DNA of 64,000 nucleotides from NCBI RefSeq assembly GCF_000295935.2, contig NZ_ALWO02000047.1, forward strand, positions 1-64,000, read 5' to 3'. Source of the DNA: Indibacter alkaliphilus LW1 (GTDB lineage Bacteria; Bacteroidota; Bacteroidia; Cytophagales; Cyclobacteriaceae). The notes beneath the pieces were generated by a model. It did not search any database, was not told the origin of the DNA, and was given only the letters and a program-made list of their open reading frames with translations. The number at the start of each line of letters is the position of its first letter. Within the stretch, counting starts at the first letter, position 1. The position numbers were made by a program, and so were the translations under genes. Below, piece by piece: positions 41,038-52,834 of the stretch.

Positions 41038-41724
41038 TTAGTTGGCTTGGGCATCTCTTTTATCCAAAACTTCCTGCAATGTCAGGATCTGCTGCGGGGA
41101 CATATAAAGATTTTTTATTTTGTCTTTATAGCTGTCCTCAAAATTTTCATTATTCAGAATATAGTTTTTATTAGCAAGAATTTGATGTCCCATTCCGCAT
41201 CCAATTGCATAACCATCTGCTGTCAATTCAGCCTCTATCACCTGTTTATTGAAGAGGAAATATTTGGCTCCAAAATGCATCATATTCACAGAAGACCTAT
41301 TGAGGTAATCCATCACATGTCCCAGTTCATGACCTATCCATCCGACCAATGCCTGATAAGGAACATCTTCGATTGGATATGGTCCTTCTGCGAAATCGAG
41401 ATTTCTGCTTACTTTAATCTTGTACTTCCTTTTGTCTTTGGCATTGACAAACAGGGACATGATATACGGCTGTGCTTGCATTACAGCCCCTGATATCCTC
41501 TCCCTGTAGACAAAATCAATCTCCACATCTTCCAATTCGGGAAAGTACGAAAGAGCTTCCACAGTAGCATCATAGATTTCTACAGGGATTGTTTTGTTTT
41601 GGAATTCAATGAATTGGTTTTTCTTTTTTGGTTTTTCAACTTGGGGGAAACTTTCTATTGGTATTTGGATAACTAAGACACTCCAGATCAGGAGTATGTT
41701 GGGCAATATATATTTCATAAACAT
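41038..41724 (-). CDS. Putative zinc metalloprotease with HELGH motif
   Basis: A 228-residue exported protein (hydrophobic N-terminus to about ESFPQ). A central HExxH site (His132-Glu133-Leu-Gly-His136 in GWIGHELGHVMDYLN) is followed 30 residues later by EAELTADGYAIG, where a Glu/Asp would be the third zinc ligand in gluzincin-like fashion. I do not recognise a named family. A second ATG six bases downstream is equally possible as start. It may be co-transcribed with the Lon-domain gene, but the shared role is unknown. Confidence 0.7.
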   Translation of the reverse strand: MFMKYILPNILLIWSVLVIQIPIESFPQVEKPKKKNQFIEFQNKTIPVEIYDATVEALSYFPELEDVEIDFVYRERISGAVMQAQPYIMSLFVNAKDKRKYKIKVSRNLDFAEGPYPIEDVPYQALVGWIGHELGHVMDYLNRSSVNMMHFGAKYFLFNKQVIEAELTADGYAIGCGMGHQILANKNYILNNENFEDSYKDKIKNLYMSPQQILTLQEVLDKRDAQAN

Positions 41725-41783
41725 TATTTAATTCTACTGTATATACTACAAAAATAACGTCAGAAAAGAAAAAAAATTCCAAT

Positions 41784-41811
41784 AAAAAAGGGAGCCGAGG
41801 CTCCCTTTTTC
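41784..41811 (-). terminator. Rho-independent terminator after gap
   Basis: GGGAGCC, two-base loop, GGCTCCC with six As or Ts on both sides; on the minus strand a T-run follows. It is 18 bases past the gap stop. Confidence 0.85.
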
Positions 41812-41828
41812 TATTGTCAATCCTAAAA

Positions 41829-43197
<1,369 letters not shown>

Positions 43198-43229
43198 AAT
43201 AGGCTGACCCGCCGGGTCAGCCTATTTTA
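43198..43229 (-). terminator. Rho-independent terminator after icd
   Basis: AGGCTGACCC, three-base loop, GGGTCAGCCT, followed on the minus strand by ATTTTAT. It sits only a few bases past the icd stop. Confidence 0.85.
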
Positions 43230-43232
43230 AAG

Positions 43233-45470
<2,238 letters not shown>

Positions 45471-45673
45471 CTATTGATTCAGATATGTTTTACAATTATT
45501 TTTCAATTCTACTTAAAAATAGCCCTGGAACTTTAGCTTTTACATGAGTAAAATCAGGGCTAAATTAAATATTTTATCTCAGTTTCAAAGGTGGATTGTA
45601 TCAGTAAGGTATTTCGTTCAGTGAGCTGCAAATCGAGCTGAAAAACGGTAAAGCGAATTCATAAAAACTCTGC

Positions 45674-46480
45674 TTATTTCAAACTGAAAGAATCTGCATC
45701 CATCCATGCAGGGAATTTCCCCCTATACTCTTTAAGTATTTCGTAGTCCAACTCTGCAATAAGAATTTCTTCTTTCTCTTGTGAAAAACAGAGCGTTTCT
45801 CCCTTATGATTGTATGCCGCTGTATGACCTGAATATGGCACTTGATTCCCGTCTCTTCCAATCCTGTTTACTCCTATTGAGTACGATAGGTTTTCCACTG
45901 CTCTGGCCTGAAGCAAAATATCCCAAGCACTTATTCTTGGACTTGGCCAGCTGGCGACATAATAAACTAAGTCATATTCCAATGAACCATTTTCCAAAAC
46001 CCTATTCCGGCTCCACACGGGAAATCTCAAATCATAGCATACTTGAGGCATGATTTTCCATCCTCTCCATTCAAAAATTTTCCTTCCTTTTCCCATAGAG
46101 AAGTGGTCATCCTCATTTGCCATTCTAAAAAGATGCCTTTTATCATAATAATCTACATCCCCGTTAGGCTTCACCCAAACCAACCTATTGTAATAATTCC
46201 CCTCGTCTTGCACCACAAAACTCCCGGTAACCATTGCTTGTGATTGTCTTGCCATTTGCTTCATCCACCTCGTAGTGGTTAGGCTCATGGGCTCCGCTAC
46301 TTCCTCTGCATCCATTGTAAATCCTGTGGTAAACATTTCGGGAAGAATGATTAAATCAATTCCAGCATCCAACTCAGCAATTTTTTCCTCCAACATGGCC
46401 ATGTTGGCCACCTTATCTTTCCAATAAAGCTCTGTCTGGATCATTGCTACTTTGAGAGGCTTCACTACTGAGTTTTCCAT
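45674..46480 (-). CDS. Carbon-nitrogen hydrolase, omega-amidase-like
   Basis: A 268-residue nitrilase-fold enzyme. The catalytic triad is Glu48 (ILPEMFTTGF), Lys114 (YDKRHLFRM) and Cys148 (PQVCYDLRFPVWSRNR). The pattern with DLRFPVWSRN and SWPSPR resembles YafV/omega-amidase, which deaminates 2-oxoglutaramate and 2-oxosuccinamate after glutamine or methionine transamination. No signal peptide. It lies about 57 bases downstream of def and could be the last gene of the def-ruvX group, although no shared function is apparent. Confidence 0.88.
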   Translation of the reverse strand: MENSVVKPLKVAMIQTELYWKDKVANMAMLEEKIAELDAGIDLIILPEMFTTGFTMDAEEVAEPMSLTTTRWMKQMARQSQAMVTGSFVVQDEGNYYNRLVWVKPNGDVDYYDKRHLFRMANEDDHFSMGKGRKIFEWRGWKIMPQVCYDLRFPVWSRNRVLENGSLEYDLVYYVASWPSPRISAWDILLQARAVENLSYSIGVNRIGRDGNQVPYSGHTAAYNHKGETLCFSQEKEEILIAELDYEILKEYRGKFPAWMDADSFSLK

Positions 46481-46537
46481 AGTCTGTGTCGGGAATGGTG
46501 CAGGTTACAAAATTGAAGAAATAGAAGCTTTGAAGCT

Positions 46538-47092
46538 TTATTTAAGTGGGTAAACCATTCTATAATCAGTAGATATTTTACCCTTGCTGATTTCAATCAA
46601 TTTACTTTGAACGAGTCTTTTTTTCAACCCTTTGAGGTAGTCTACAAATAGAATCCCCTCTAGGTGATCATACTCATGTTGAATTACCCTGGCTGTCAGC
46701 CCTGAAAACTCTTCTTCTTTCAAATTCCAGTTTTCGTCAAAATACTCCAAAGTCAATTTTTCAGGTCTTATGATTTCTGCTCTCACATCCGGTATACTTA
46801 GGCACCCTTCCTCAAACCCGAAATTATCGCCATATTCATCCAAAATAATTGGATTGATAAAAACCCTTCGGATACCCTTTTCTTCATCCTCTTCGTCCAA
46901 CATTAAGGAGCTATCAATCACAAAAAGTCTAATTCCTTTGTTGATTTGGGGGGCAGCTAGACCGACACCATTGGCATGGTCCATGGTTGAATACATGTCT
47001 TGTATCAGCTGTTGGATATCGTCTCCTTCCGGAATTTCTTCAGCTTCTTTCTTAAGAATTGGGTTGCCGTAGGCTACTATTGGATAAATCAT
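46538..47092 (-). CDS. def: Peptide deformylase
   Basis: Removes the formyl group from the N-terminal Met of new proteins. The 184-residue protein has the three family motifs: GVGLAAPQI (43-50), EEGCLSIP with metal ligand Cys97, and QHEYDHLEG with ligands His139 and His143 and catalytic Glu140. The acidic insert DEEDEEKG near 67-74 is small and not unusual. Its start overlaps ruvX by four bases, so the two are coupled. Confidence 0.97.
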   Translation of the reverse strand: MIYPIVAYGNPILKKEAEEIPEGDDIQQLIQDMYSTMDHANGVGLAAPQINKGIRLFVIDSSLMLDEEDEEKGIRRVFINPIILDEYGDNFGFEEGCLSIPDVRAEIIRPEKLTLEYFDENWNLKEEEFSGLTARVIQHEYDHLEGILFVDYLKGLKKRLVQSKLIEISKGKISTDYRMVYPLK

Positions 47093-47502
47093 TTTTGGTC
47101 TAAATAGGATTGTAATATGATTGCGGCACTTACCTTGTCCAAGTTGCCGGCCTTTTCTTGTCTATCTTTCTTTTTACTCCCCATGGCTATCATGCTTTGC
47201 ATAGCCATTTTAGAAGTAAACCTTTCATCAACATAGACAATATTTTTGTCAGGGAATATTTTTGTCAATCTGCTTTTTAGACTTACTACCCTGGGTGTCA
47301 TTTCGTTAGGCTTGCCATCAAGATGTGTCGGATACCCTAAGACAATCGTGTCAACAATCTCCTTTTTGAAATAATCATGAAGAAAATCTACAAGCTTGAA
47401 AGTCTGTACAGTCTCAAGGGGATTGGCAAGTATTTGTAATGTATCTGTAACCGCAATTCCTGTTCTTTTTGTTCCCAAGTCTATGGCTAATATCCGTCCC
47501 AT
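47089..47502 (-). CDS. ruvX: Putative Holliday junction resolvase / pre-16S rRNA nuclease YqgF
   Basis: A 137-residue RNase H-fold protein. The acidic active site is seen in ILAIDLGTKRTGIAVTD, LGYPTHLDGKPNEM and YVDERFTSKMA. The family processes the 5' end of 16S rRNA and has been proposed as a Holliday junction resolvase. It sits in a tightly packed minus-strand run: the hemerythrin gene end meets its start (one-base overlap) and its end overlaps def by four bases. Confidence 0.95.
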   Translation of the reverse strand: MGRILAIDLGTKRTGIAVTDTLQILANPLETVQTFKLVDFLHDYFKKEIVDTIVLGYPTHLDGKPNEMTPRVVSLKSRLTKIFPDKNIVYVDERFTSKMAMQSMIAMGSKKKDRQEKAGNLDKVSAAIILQSYLDQK

Positions 47503-48263
47503 TAATTTGCAGAAATTTTCTTTTTAACACTTCTCAACACATCCTTTTCCAATTCAATTGCTTTTGGAAACAGGAGGCCATCTTCAATCTGGGCATGGAT
47601 AATCAACTCATTTTCAAAAACCTGTAGTTCATTATAGAGAACTTTTATAGCAACAGGCGCATCTTCTGGAAGCATGTAATCCCCTGTCATCTTACGAATT
47701 CCTTCCATCTCATCGTCGTGGATTTCATGGGAATCAGCTAAAGTTGAAATAGGGCTTTGTTCAAGAATTTTTACCGCATCATTAATTGCAAAAGCTCCTT
47801 CCTCAATTTCATGCAACAACTCTATCCTTTGAAAAACCCTACTTTCCTCCTCATGGATATGATGGATAAAGTCCTCAACAAAAAGTGGGAACATTATTCT
47901 CAAATCTGCCAAAATACCGGAATAGGTAGCGTCTTCAACCTTAATTCCAGAGATCATATTGGAGAGAAAAGGAAGTTCTTGTCTAACAAAAAAATAATGT
48001 TTCTTTTTCAGGTAGGCTACCAAAACCTCTATAGGACGAAGATACAGTTCTTCAGGGCTTGGCTCCCTTCTTGCGGCCCATGCTTCTAATTCCTGAATGA
48101 GCTGTTGTGGCTTGATTTTAAACTTCTTGCAGACTTCGCTAAGGGAATTCTGTTCATATTGAAAAAAACTTATCCCAAAATAATGCAATACTGCAGCAAA
48201 GACATAATTACCGGAAACCAGTTCTTTGATGGGACTTTTTTCAATATCTTTAGGATTCAACAT
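47502..48263 (-). CDS. Hemerythrin-domain di-iron protein (RIC/YtfE-like)
   Basis: A 253-residue protein with an N-terminal DUF542-type helical part (about 10-60; GNYVFAAVLHYFGISF and VCKKFKIKPQQLIQEL) and a hemerythrin-like four-helix domain (about 85-250). Possible iron ligands are His in KKKHYFFVRQELP, His and Glu in FIHHIHEEESRVF, HDDEM, and HAQIEDGLLFPKA. RIC proteins repair Fe-S centres or release nitric oxide damage. The usual Cys of the DUF542 motif is not present, so the function may differ. It is co-transcribed with ruvX and def. Confidence 0.85.
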   Translation of the reverse strand: MLNPKDIEKSPIKELVSGNYVFAAVLHYFGISFFQYEQNSLSEVCKKFKIKPQQLIQELEAWAARREPSPEELYLRPIEVLVAYLKKKHYFFVRQELPFLSNMISGIKVEDATYSGILADLRIMFPLFVEDFIHHIHEEESRVFQRIELLHEIEEGAFAINDAVKILEQSPISTLADSHEIHDDEMEGIRKMTGDYMLPEDAPVAIKVLYNELQVFENELIIHAQIEDGLLFPKAIELEKDVLRSVKKKISAN

Positions 48264-48423
48264 GTCTACAAAATTAATTTATTTTGGCTAAAAATGGTTA
48301 AACGCTTCATCAAAATTGAATTAATTGCGTTTATAAAAACGAAATGGCCTAATATTCTGTTAAAACATATATTTGGGCATTACACCCAAAAAGCATCTTT
48401 GTTAAAATTAATCGGAGGATAAA

Positions 48424-50061
48424 GTGAGCGACATAAAAAACACCAAGCAGCAAATCAGGCTACCATTGATTCTGGCTCTTGCTATTTCAGCAGGGATTTG
48501 GATAGGGGCTACCTTTGCAGAACCCAAATCAGACCGAAATGACCTGAAAGCAGCCCTGTACAAGCTCCAGGAAATCATCACCTATATCAATAGAGATTAT
48601 GTAGATTCCGTCAATACCAATGAGCTTGTTGAATTTGGCATACAAAGAATGTTGGAAAAGCTTGATCCACACTCTTCCTATATCCCCGCTAAGGATGCAT
48701 CCTTGGCAAAATCACAATTAGACGGGGAATTTGATGGAATTGGGGTTGAATTTGGAATCATCCGTGACACCATTTATGTCGTAGCTCCACTGACAGGTGG
48801 CCCATCGGAAAAGCTCGGAATACAATCAGGAGATCAGATCATTAAAGTTGACGGCAAAACAGTAGCAGGCACGGGCATCACCAATAGAGACGTTTTTGAT
48901 TTGTTGAGAGGTCCAAGAAACAGCACAGTTACGATAGATATCAAAAGGAAAAGTGAAAATGATCTTATTTCCTATGACATTGTAAGAGATAAAATTCCAC
49001 AATACAGTGTAAACGCTTCCTATATGGCAAGCGAAGAAATTGGTTACATTAAAGTAACAAGATTCGCAGCCACTACTCACGAAGAGTTCAAGAAAGCACT
49101 AAAAGAGCTTAAAGATCAAGGAATGAAAAAACTCATTCTGGATCTGCAGGGAAATCCTGGAGGCTATATGGGCGCAGCGATCAATATGGCTGATGAGATT
49201 TTAGATAACAACGCCTTGATCGTATCACAGGAAGGAAAAATGAGCCGATACAATCAAAAGGCATATGCTGTCAAGCCAGGAGTTTTTGAGGACGGATCCA
49301 TCATCGTATTGATCAATGAAGGTAGTGCATCTGCTTCTGAGATTCTTGCAGGCGCAGTTCAGGACAATGACAGAGGATTGATTGTAGGTAGAAGAAGCTT
49401 TGGCAAGGGACTAGTTCAAATGCCAATTGACCTTTCCGACGGTGCAGAGCTCAGGTTGACAATTGCGAGGTATTACACCCCTTCAGGCAGATCGATCCAA
49501 AAACCATATGGAGAAGATGAAGATTACAGTGCCGATTGGAGTTACAGATTCGAGCATGGAGAGTTTTTCTCTGCTGACAGTATCAAGTTCAATGACAGCT
49601 TGAGATATGAAACGGTCAGCGGTAGAACGGTGTATGGAGGCGGTGGAATCATGCCGGACTATTTTGTTCCTTTAGATACAACTATGGTCAGCACTTATGT
49701 CAACAGACTGATGAATTCTGATGCTTCAAGAGAATATATTCTTGATTATTTGGAAAATAATAAGTCTAAGTTTGATGGAATGAGTTTTGAACAATATTAC
49801 AAGAATTTTGATATCACGGACAATATGCTCCAGGATCTGATCAAAGTAGGCGAAAAAAATAAAGTAAAATTTATTGAAAAAGACTTTAACAAGTCAAAAG
49901 AGTATTTAAAAATTCTTATCAAGGCAAATATGGCTCGAAATGTCTATGATGATAATGCCTTTTACAAAATCATCAATGAAACTGTGAACGAGTCATTTAT
50001 ACAGGCTTTAAACTTATTTGACGAAGCCAATAAAATAGCATTGAGTTCGAAAAAGGAATAA
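48424..50061 (+). CDS. Carboxy-terminal processing protease, S41 family
   Basis: A 545-residue protease. The start is GTG at 48424. A hydrophobic segment (about 12-28, LILALAISAGIWIGATFA) anchors or exports it. A PDZ domain covers about 95-180 (GIGVEFGIIRDTIYVVAPL, RGPRNSTVTI). The protease core has GSASASEI (residues 300-307) with the catalytic Ser and SFGKGLVQ with the Lys near 327. The C-terminal part is helical and charged. It degrades or trims periplasmic proteins. Divergent from the hemerythrin gene; a strong terminator follows. Confidence 0.94.
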   Translation: MSDIKNTKQQIRLPLILALAISAGIWIGATFAEPKSDRNDLKAALYKLQEIITYINRDYVDSVNTNELVEFGIQRMLEKLDPHSSYIPAKDASLAKSQLDGEFDGIGVEFGIIRDTIYVVAPLTGGPSEKLGIQSGDQIIKVDGKTVAGTGITNRDVFDLLRGPRNSTVTIDIKRKSENDLISYDIVRDKIPQYSVNASYMASEEIGYIKVTRFAATTHEEFKKALKELKDQGMKKLILDLQGNPGGYMGAAINMADEILDNNALIVSQEGKMSRYNQKAYAVKPGVFEDGSIIVLINEGSASASEILAGAVQDNDRGLIVGRRSFGKGLVQMPIDLSDGAELRLTIARYYTPSGRSIQKPYGEDEDYSADWSYRFEHGEFFSADSIKFNDSLRYETVSGRTVYGGGGIMPDYFVPLDTTMVSTYVNRLMNSDASREYILDYLENNKSKFDGMSFEQYYKNFDITDNMLQDLIKVGEKNKVKFIEKDFNKSKEYLKILIKANMARNVYDDNAFYKIINETVNESFIQALNLFDEANKIALSSKKE

Positions 50062-50087
50062 AAAATTGAATTATATGAAATTGAAAA

Positions 50088-50121
50088 AAGAGGCTGTTTT
50101 TGCGAACAGCCTCTTTTTTTG
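50088..50121 (+). terminator. Rho-independent terminator after the S41 protease gene
   Basis: AAGAGGCTGTT, six-base loop, AACAGCCTCTTTTTTT. Confidence 0.88.
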
Positions 50122-50221
50122 CCCTACCTCCCATCCGACCCAAGGGAACTTCTATAAATAATCACAGAGTTTTGCCTTGAAAAAACCCTATTTTTGAAAT
50201 ATAACAACAACCCTATAACCT

Positions 50222-50668
50222 ATGAAAAAATCCCTGGCAATAGTTTTCCTTATTTTAGGAACAATTTCTTTAAGCAATAAATCTATGGCTCAAGCAAAAA
50301 TCACTCACATTGCAGTGTATGTAGAAGATATCCAAAGAAGTACTGACTTCTATTCCAAAGTGTTTGAATTTAAAGAACTGGATGAACCCTTCAAAGATGG
50401 ACTACACGTTTGGTATGACATAGGCAACAACCTTTCTATGCACGTCATACAGGCTCCATGGGAACCAGTGACCATCAATAAAAATAACCACATCTGTTTC
50501 AGTGTTCCTGATATGGATGAGTTTATTTCCAAGCTAAACAAACTCAATGTGGAGTTTGGGGATTGGCCAGGAAACAAAGGTGAAATCAATTTGCGACCTG
50601 ATGGCATAAAGCAGATATACATTCAGGATCCGGATGGTTATTGGATAGAAATCAATGACGAATATTAA
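50222..50668 (+). CDS. Exported VOC (glyoxalase-like) family protein
   Basis: A 148-residue protein with a signal peptide (to SMAQA) and one vicinal-oxygen-chelate domain. ITHIAVYVEDIQRSTDFY starts the first repeat with a metal-type His, NHICFSVPDMDEFI starts the second, and YIQDPDGYWIEIND ends it with the terminal Glu. The domain is a single chain of the usual 120-130 residue size. The substrate is unknown, and export to the periplasm is unusual for glyoxalases. Monocistronic, closed by a two-way terminator. Confidence 0.85.
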   Translation: MKKSLAIVFLILGTISLSNKSMAQAKITHIAVYVEDIQRSTDFYSKVFEFKELDEPFKDGLHVWYDIGNNLSMHVIQAPWEPVTINKNNHICFSVPDMDEFISKLNKLNVEFGDWPGNKGEINLRPDGIKQIYIQDPDGYWIEINDEY

Positions 50669-50710
50669 ATTAAAAGGCTCACTTGTATACTAGTGAGCCT
50701 TTTAATTTAA
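50665..50710. terminator. Long bidirectional terminator
   Basis: TTAAATTAAAAGGCTCACT, eight-base loop and its complement; a near-perfect 19-bp stem between two convergent genes, overlapping both stop codons. Confidence 0.88.
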
Positions 50711-52677
50711 TCAGCATATAAACTTGCAGGCCATTTATCATTTCCTGCATTGATATCTGCCATTACTTTGTCAGGATCGATTTCTACTGCCACCACTTTT
50801 TTTTCCACCCTCAATAAATGATTCCATTGGTTACCTTTAAACCAAATTTCTACAGGCAGCATCCTTCTTTCTTTTTCACCGTCTTCATAAGTTATTTCCA
50901 AAAGCACCGGCATTGGCAATTCACCTTTATTAGACAATGAAACTACATAGTTTGGGCCGTAAGGAAAAACTCCATCTATGGCAATATCAATGTTGGCATT
51001 GCTGTAAAACCAGCCTTTCCAAAACCAGTCCAGATTTTCTCCAACTGCATTTTCAAAATGATTGAAAAAGTCAGTAGGCTGAGGATGCTTATATGCCCAA
51101 GCATTGATGTAAGACTTGAAAGCTTTGTCAAATCTCTCTTCACCAATAATATACTCCCTTAACATAATCAGACCCAAGGCAGGTTTCATATAAGCAGACA
51201 TTCCCAAATTATTGGATTGGGTCCTGTCAGGATGAGTAGCAATTGGTTCTCTTTCTTTATTGGTCAGTTGATTGATGTACCTTCTTGTCTGAATAAGGTT
51301 ATTCGTGTATTCTCCGTCATTAAAAGCCAGGTAACTGTAATAATTGATAAAAGTGTTGAATCCTTCATCCATCCAGGCATGCCTTCTTTCATTGGAACCT
51401 ACTATCATAGGGAACCAATTGTGCCCAAATTCATGGTCAGTTACTCCCCAAAGAGACGCCCCTTTGGATCTGAAACTACAAAAGTTAAGTCCGGGATATT
51501 CCATTCCATTGATTTCAGCTGCCACGTTCACTGCCACAGGATACGGGTATTCATACCACATTTCTGAATAATGCTCCACAGATGCCTTACCGTATTCTGT
51601 TGACCTACCCCATGCTTCATCTCCGTCACTTTCTTTTGGATATACAGACTGAGCCATTGCTTTTTTCCCGCTGGGAAGATTAATTCTAGCTGCATCCCAG
51701 ATAAAGGCCTTGGAAGAAGCAAATGCAACATCCCTTGTATTGTTCATTTTAAAATGCCAGGTTAGACTTCCCTCTTGCTTGGGCCTTGTGCTGGCATAAT
51801 CCGTAACTTCTTCGGGACTGATGATATACACCCTTTCATCACTCTCCATTGCTTCCTTCATCCTTCTCAGTTGCTCTTTGGTCAGAACCTGACCTGGGTT
51901 TACAAGCTCCCCGGATGCCACCACAATATGATCGTAAGGAACCGTGACTTTAAACTCAAAATCACCATAACCTAAATAAAACTCACCTGCCCCCAAGTAT
52001 GGATCAGTATTCCATCCTGTCACATCATCAAAAACTGCCAATTTTGGATACCATTGTGCCAAGGCGTAGATGTAGCCGTCTTTGACCTTCACCCTTCCCA
52101 TTCTGTCCATGCCTTTCTCAGGAATCTTATAAGAGAAATCCATTGATATGGTCCCTTTGCCTCCATTTGAAGGAATTGGCTCAGCAAATGTCACTCTCAT
52201 CCTGGTGTCAGAAATTAAGAATTCTTCTGAAACTGCTTTATTTCTTCCTACAATCTGTGCTTTAAGATTTTCTATTAAATACCCTCCATCTATGTCACCA
52301 TTGTACCTATTGCCTTGGACAGGGGTGGTTAGTGTTCCTCTTGAGTCCGGGGTAAACCTATTCTGTTCCAAATGAAGCCAAACAAACTCCAAGTCTTCAG
52401 GACTGTTATTGGTATAAGCAATAGTAACTTTCCCCTTGATCGTATGGGCTTCCTCATCCAGTTCTACTTCTATTTCATAATCTGATCTATTTTGCCAATA
52501 AGATGGTCCGGGTTTTCCTGAAGCAGTTCTGTAAGCAGAACCCTGCCTGTAACCAAACTCCGTAAAAGCCCCGTCTTTGTGGTCTGAAACCTGCTGCCCA
52601 TATACCATTGAAGAGCAGAGAAACAGGGTAGAAAGTAAGATTTTTTTCAACAAAATAATTCTTCTCATATATTCCAT
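50707..52677 (-). CDS. M1 family metallopeptidase, exported
   Basis: A 656-residue zinc aminopeptidase-type protein. A signal peptide ends near SSMVYGQ; ATGs at 52677 and 52668 are both possible starts. The N-terminal beta domain (about 60-290) precedes the catalytic domain with DHEFGHNWFP (around residue 410) and WMDEGFNTF, the HExxH-x18-E zinc site. A GxMEN-type substrate motif appears as INGMEYPGLNF. It cleaves N-terminal amino acids from peptides in the periplasm or outside. Monocistronic. Confidence 0.93.
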   Translation of the reverse strand: MEYMRRIILLKKILLSTLFLCSSMVYGQQVSDHKDGAFTEFGYRQGSAYRTASGKPGPSYWQNRSDYEIEVELDEEAHTIKGKVTIAYTNNSPEDLEFVWLHLEQNRFTPDSRGTLTTPVQGNRYNGDIDGGYLIENLKAQIVGRNKAVSEEFLISDTRMRVTFAEPIPSNGGKGTISMDFSYKIPEKGMDRMGRVKVKDGYIYALAQWYPKLAVFDDVTGWNTDPYLGAGEFYLGYGDFEFKVTVPYDHIVVASGELVNPGQVLTKEQLRRMKEAMESDERVYIISPEEVTDYASTRPKQEGSLTWHFKMNNTRDVAFASSKAFIWDAARINLPSGKKAMAQSVYPKESDGDEAWGRSTEYGKASVEHYSEMWYEYPYPVAVNVAAEINGMEYPGLNFCSFRSKGASLWGVTDHEFGHNWFPMIVGSNERRHAWMDEGFNTFINYYSYLAFNDGEYTNNLIQTRRYINQLTNKEREPIATHPDRTQSNNLGMSAYMKPALGLIMLREYIIGEERFDKAFKSYINAWAYKHPQPTDFFNHFENAVGENLDWFWKGWFYSNANIDIAIDGVFPYGPNYVVSLSNKGELPMPVLLEITYEDGEKERRMLPVEIWFKGNQWNHLLRVEKKVVAVEIDPDKVMADINAGNDKWPASLYAD

Positions 52678-52834
52678 ATTTTTTCCAGCTGGCTAAATTA
52701 AAGAATGCTTCCTGAAAGAAAAATTCATTTTTCACTACTTGGCGGAACCATTTTCAAAAGATTTTCTAAAAATACAGAATTTGTTTTCCTAGGGGCAATA
52801 CCAGTAATTTGCTATGCTATAAACCACGTTAAAT

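Noticed and set aside
52669-52834. Possible cobalamin riboswitch before the TonB receptor
   Set aside because: The gap is too short and lacks the B12-box core, so the receptor substrate cannot be assigned from it.
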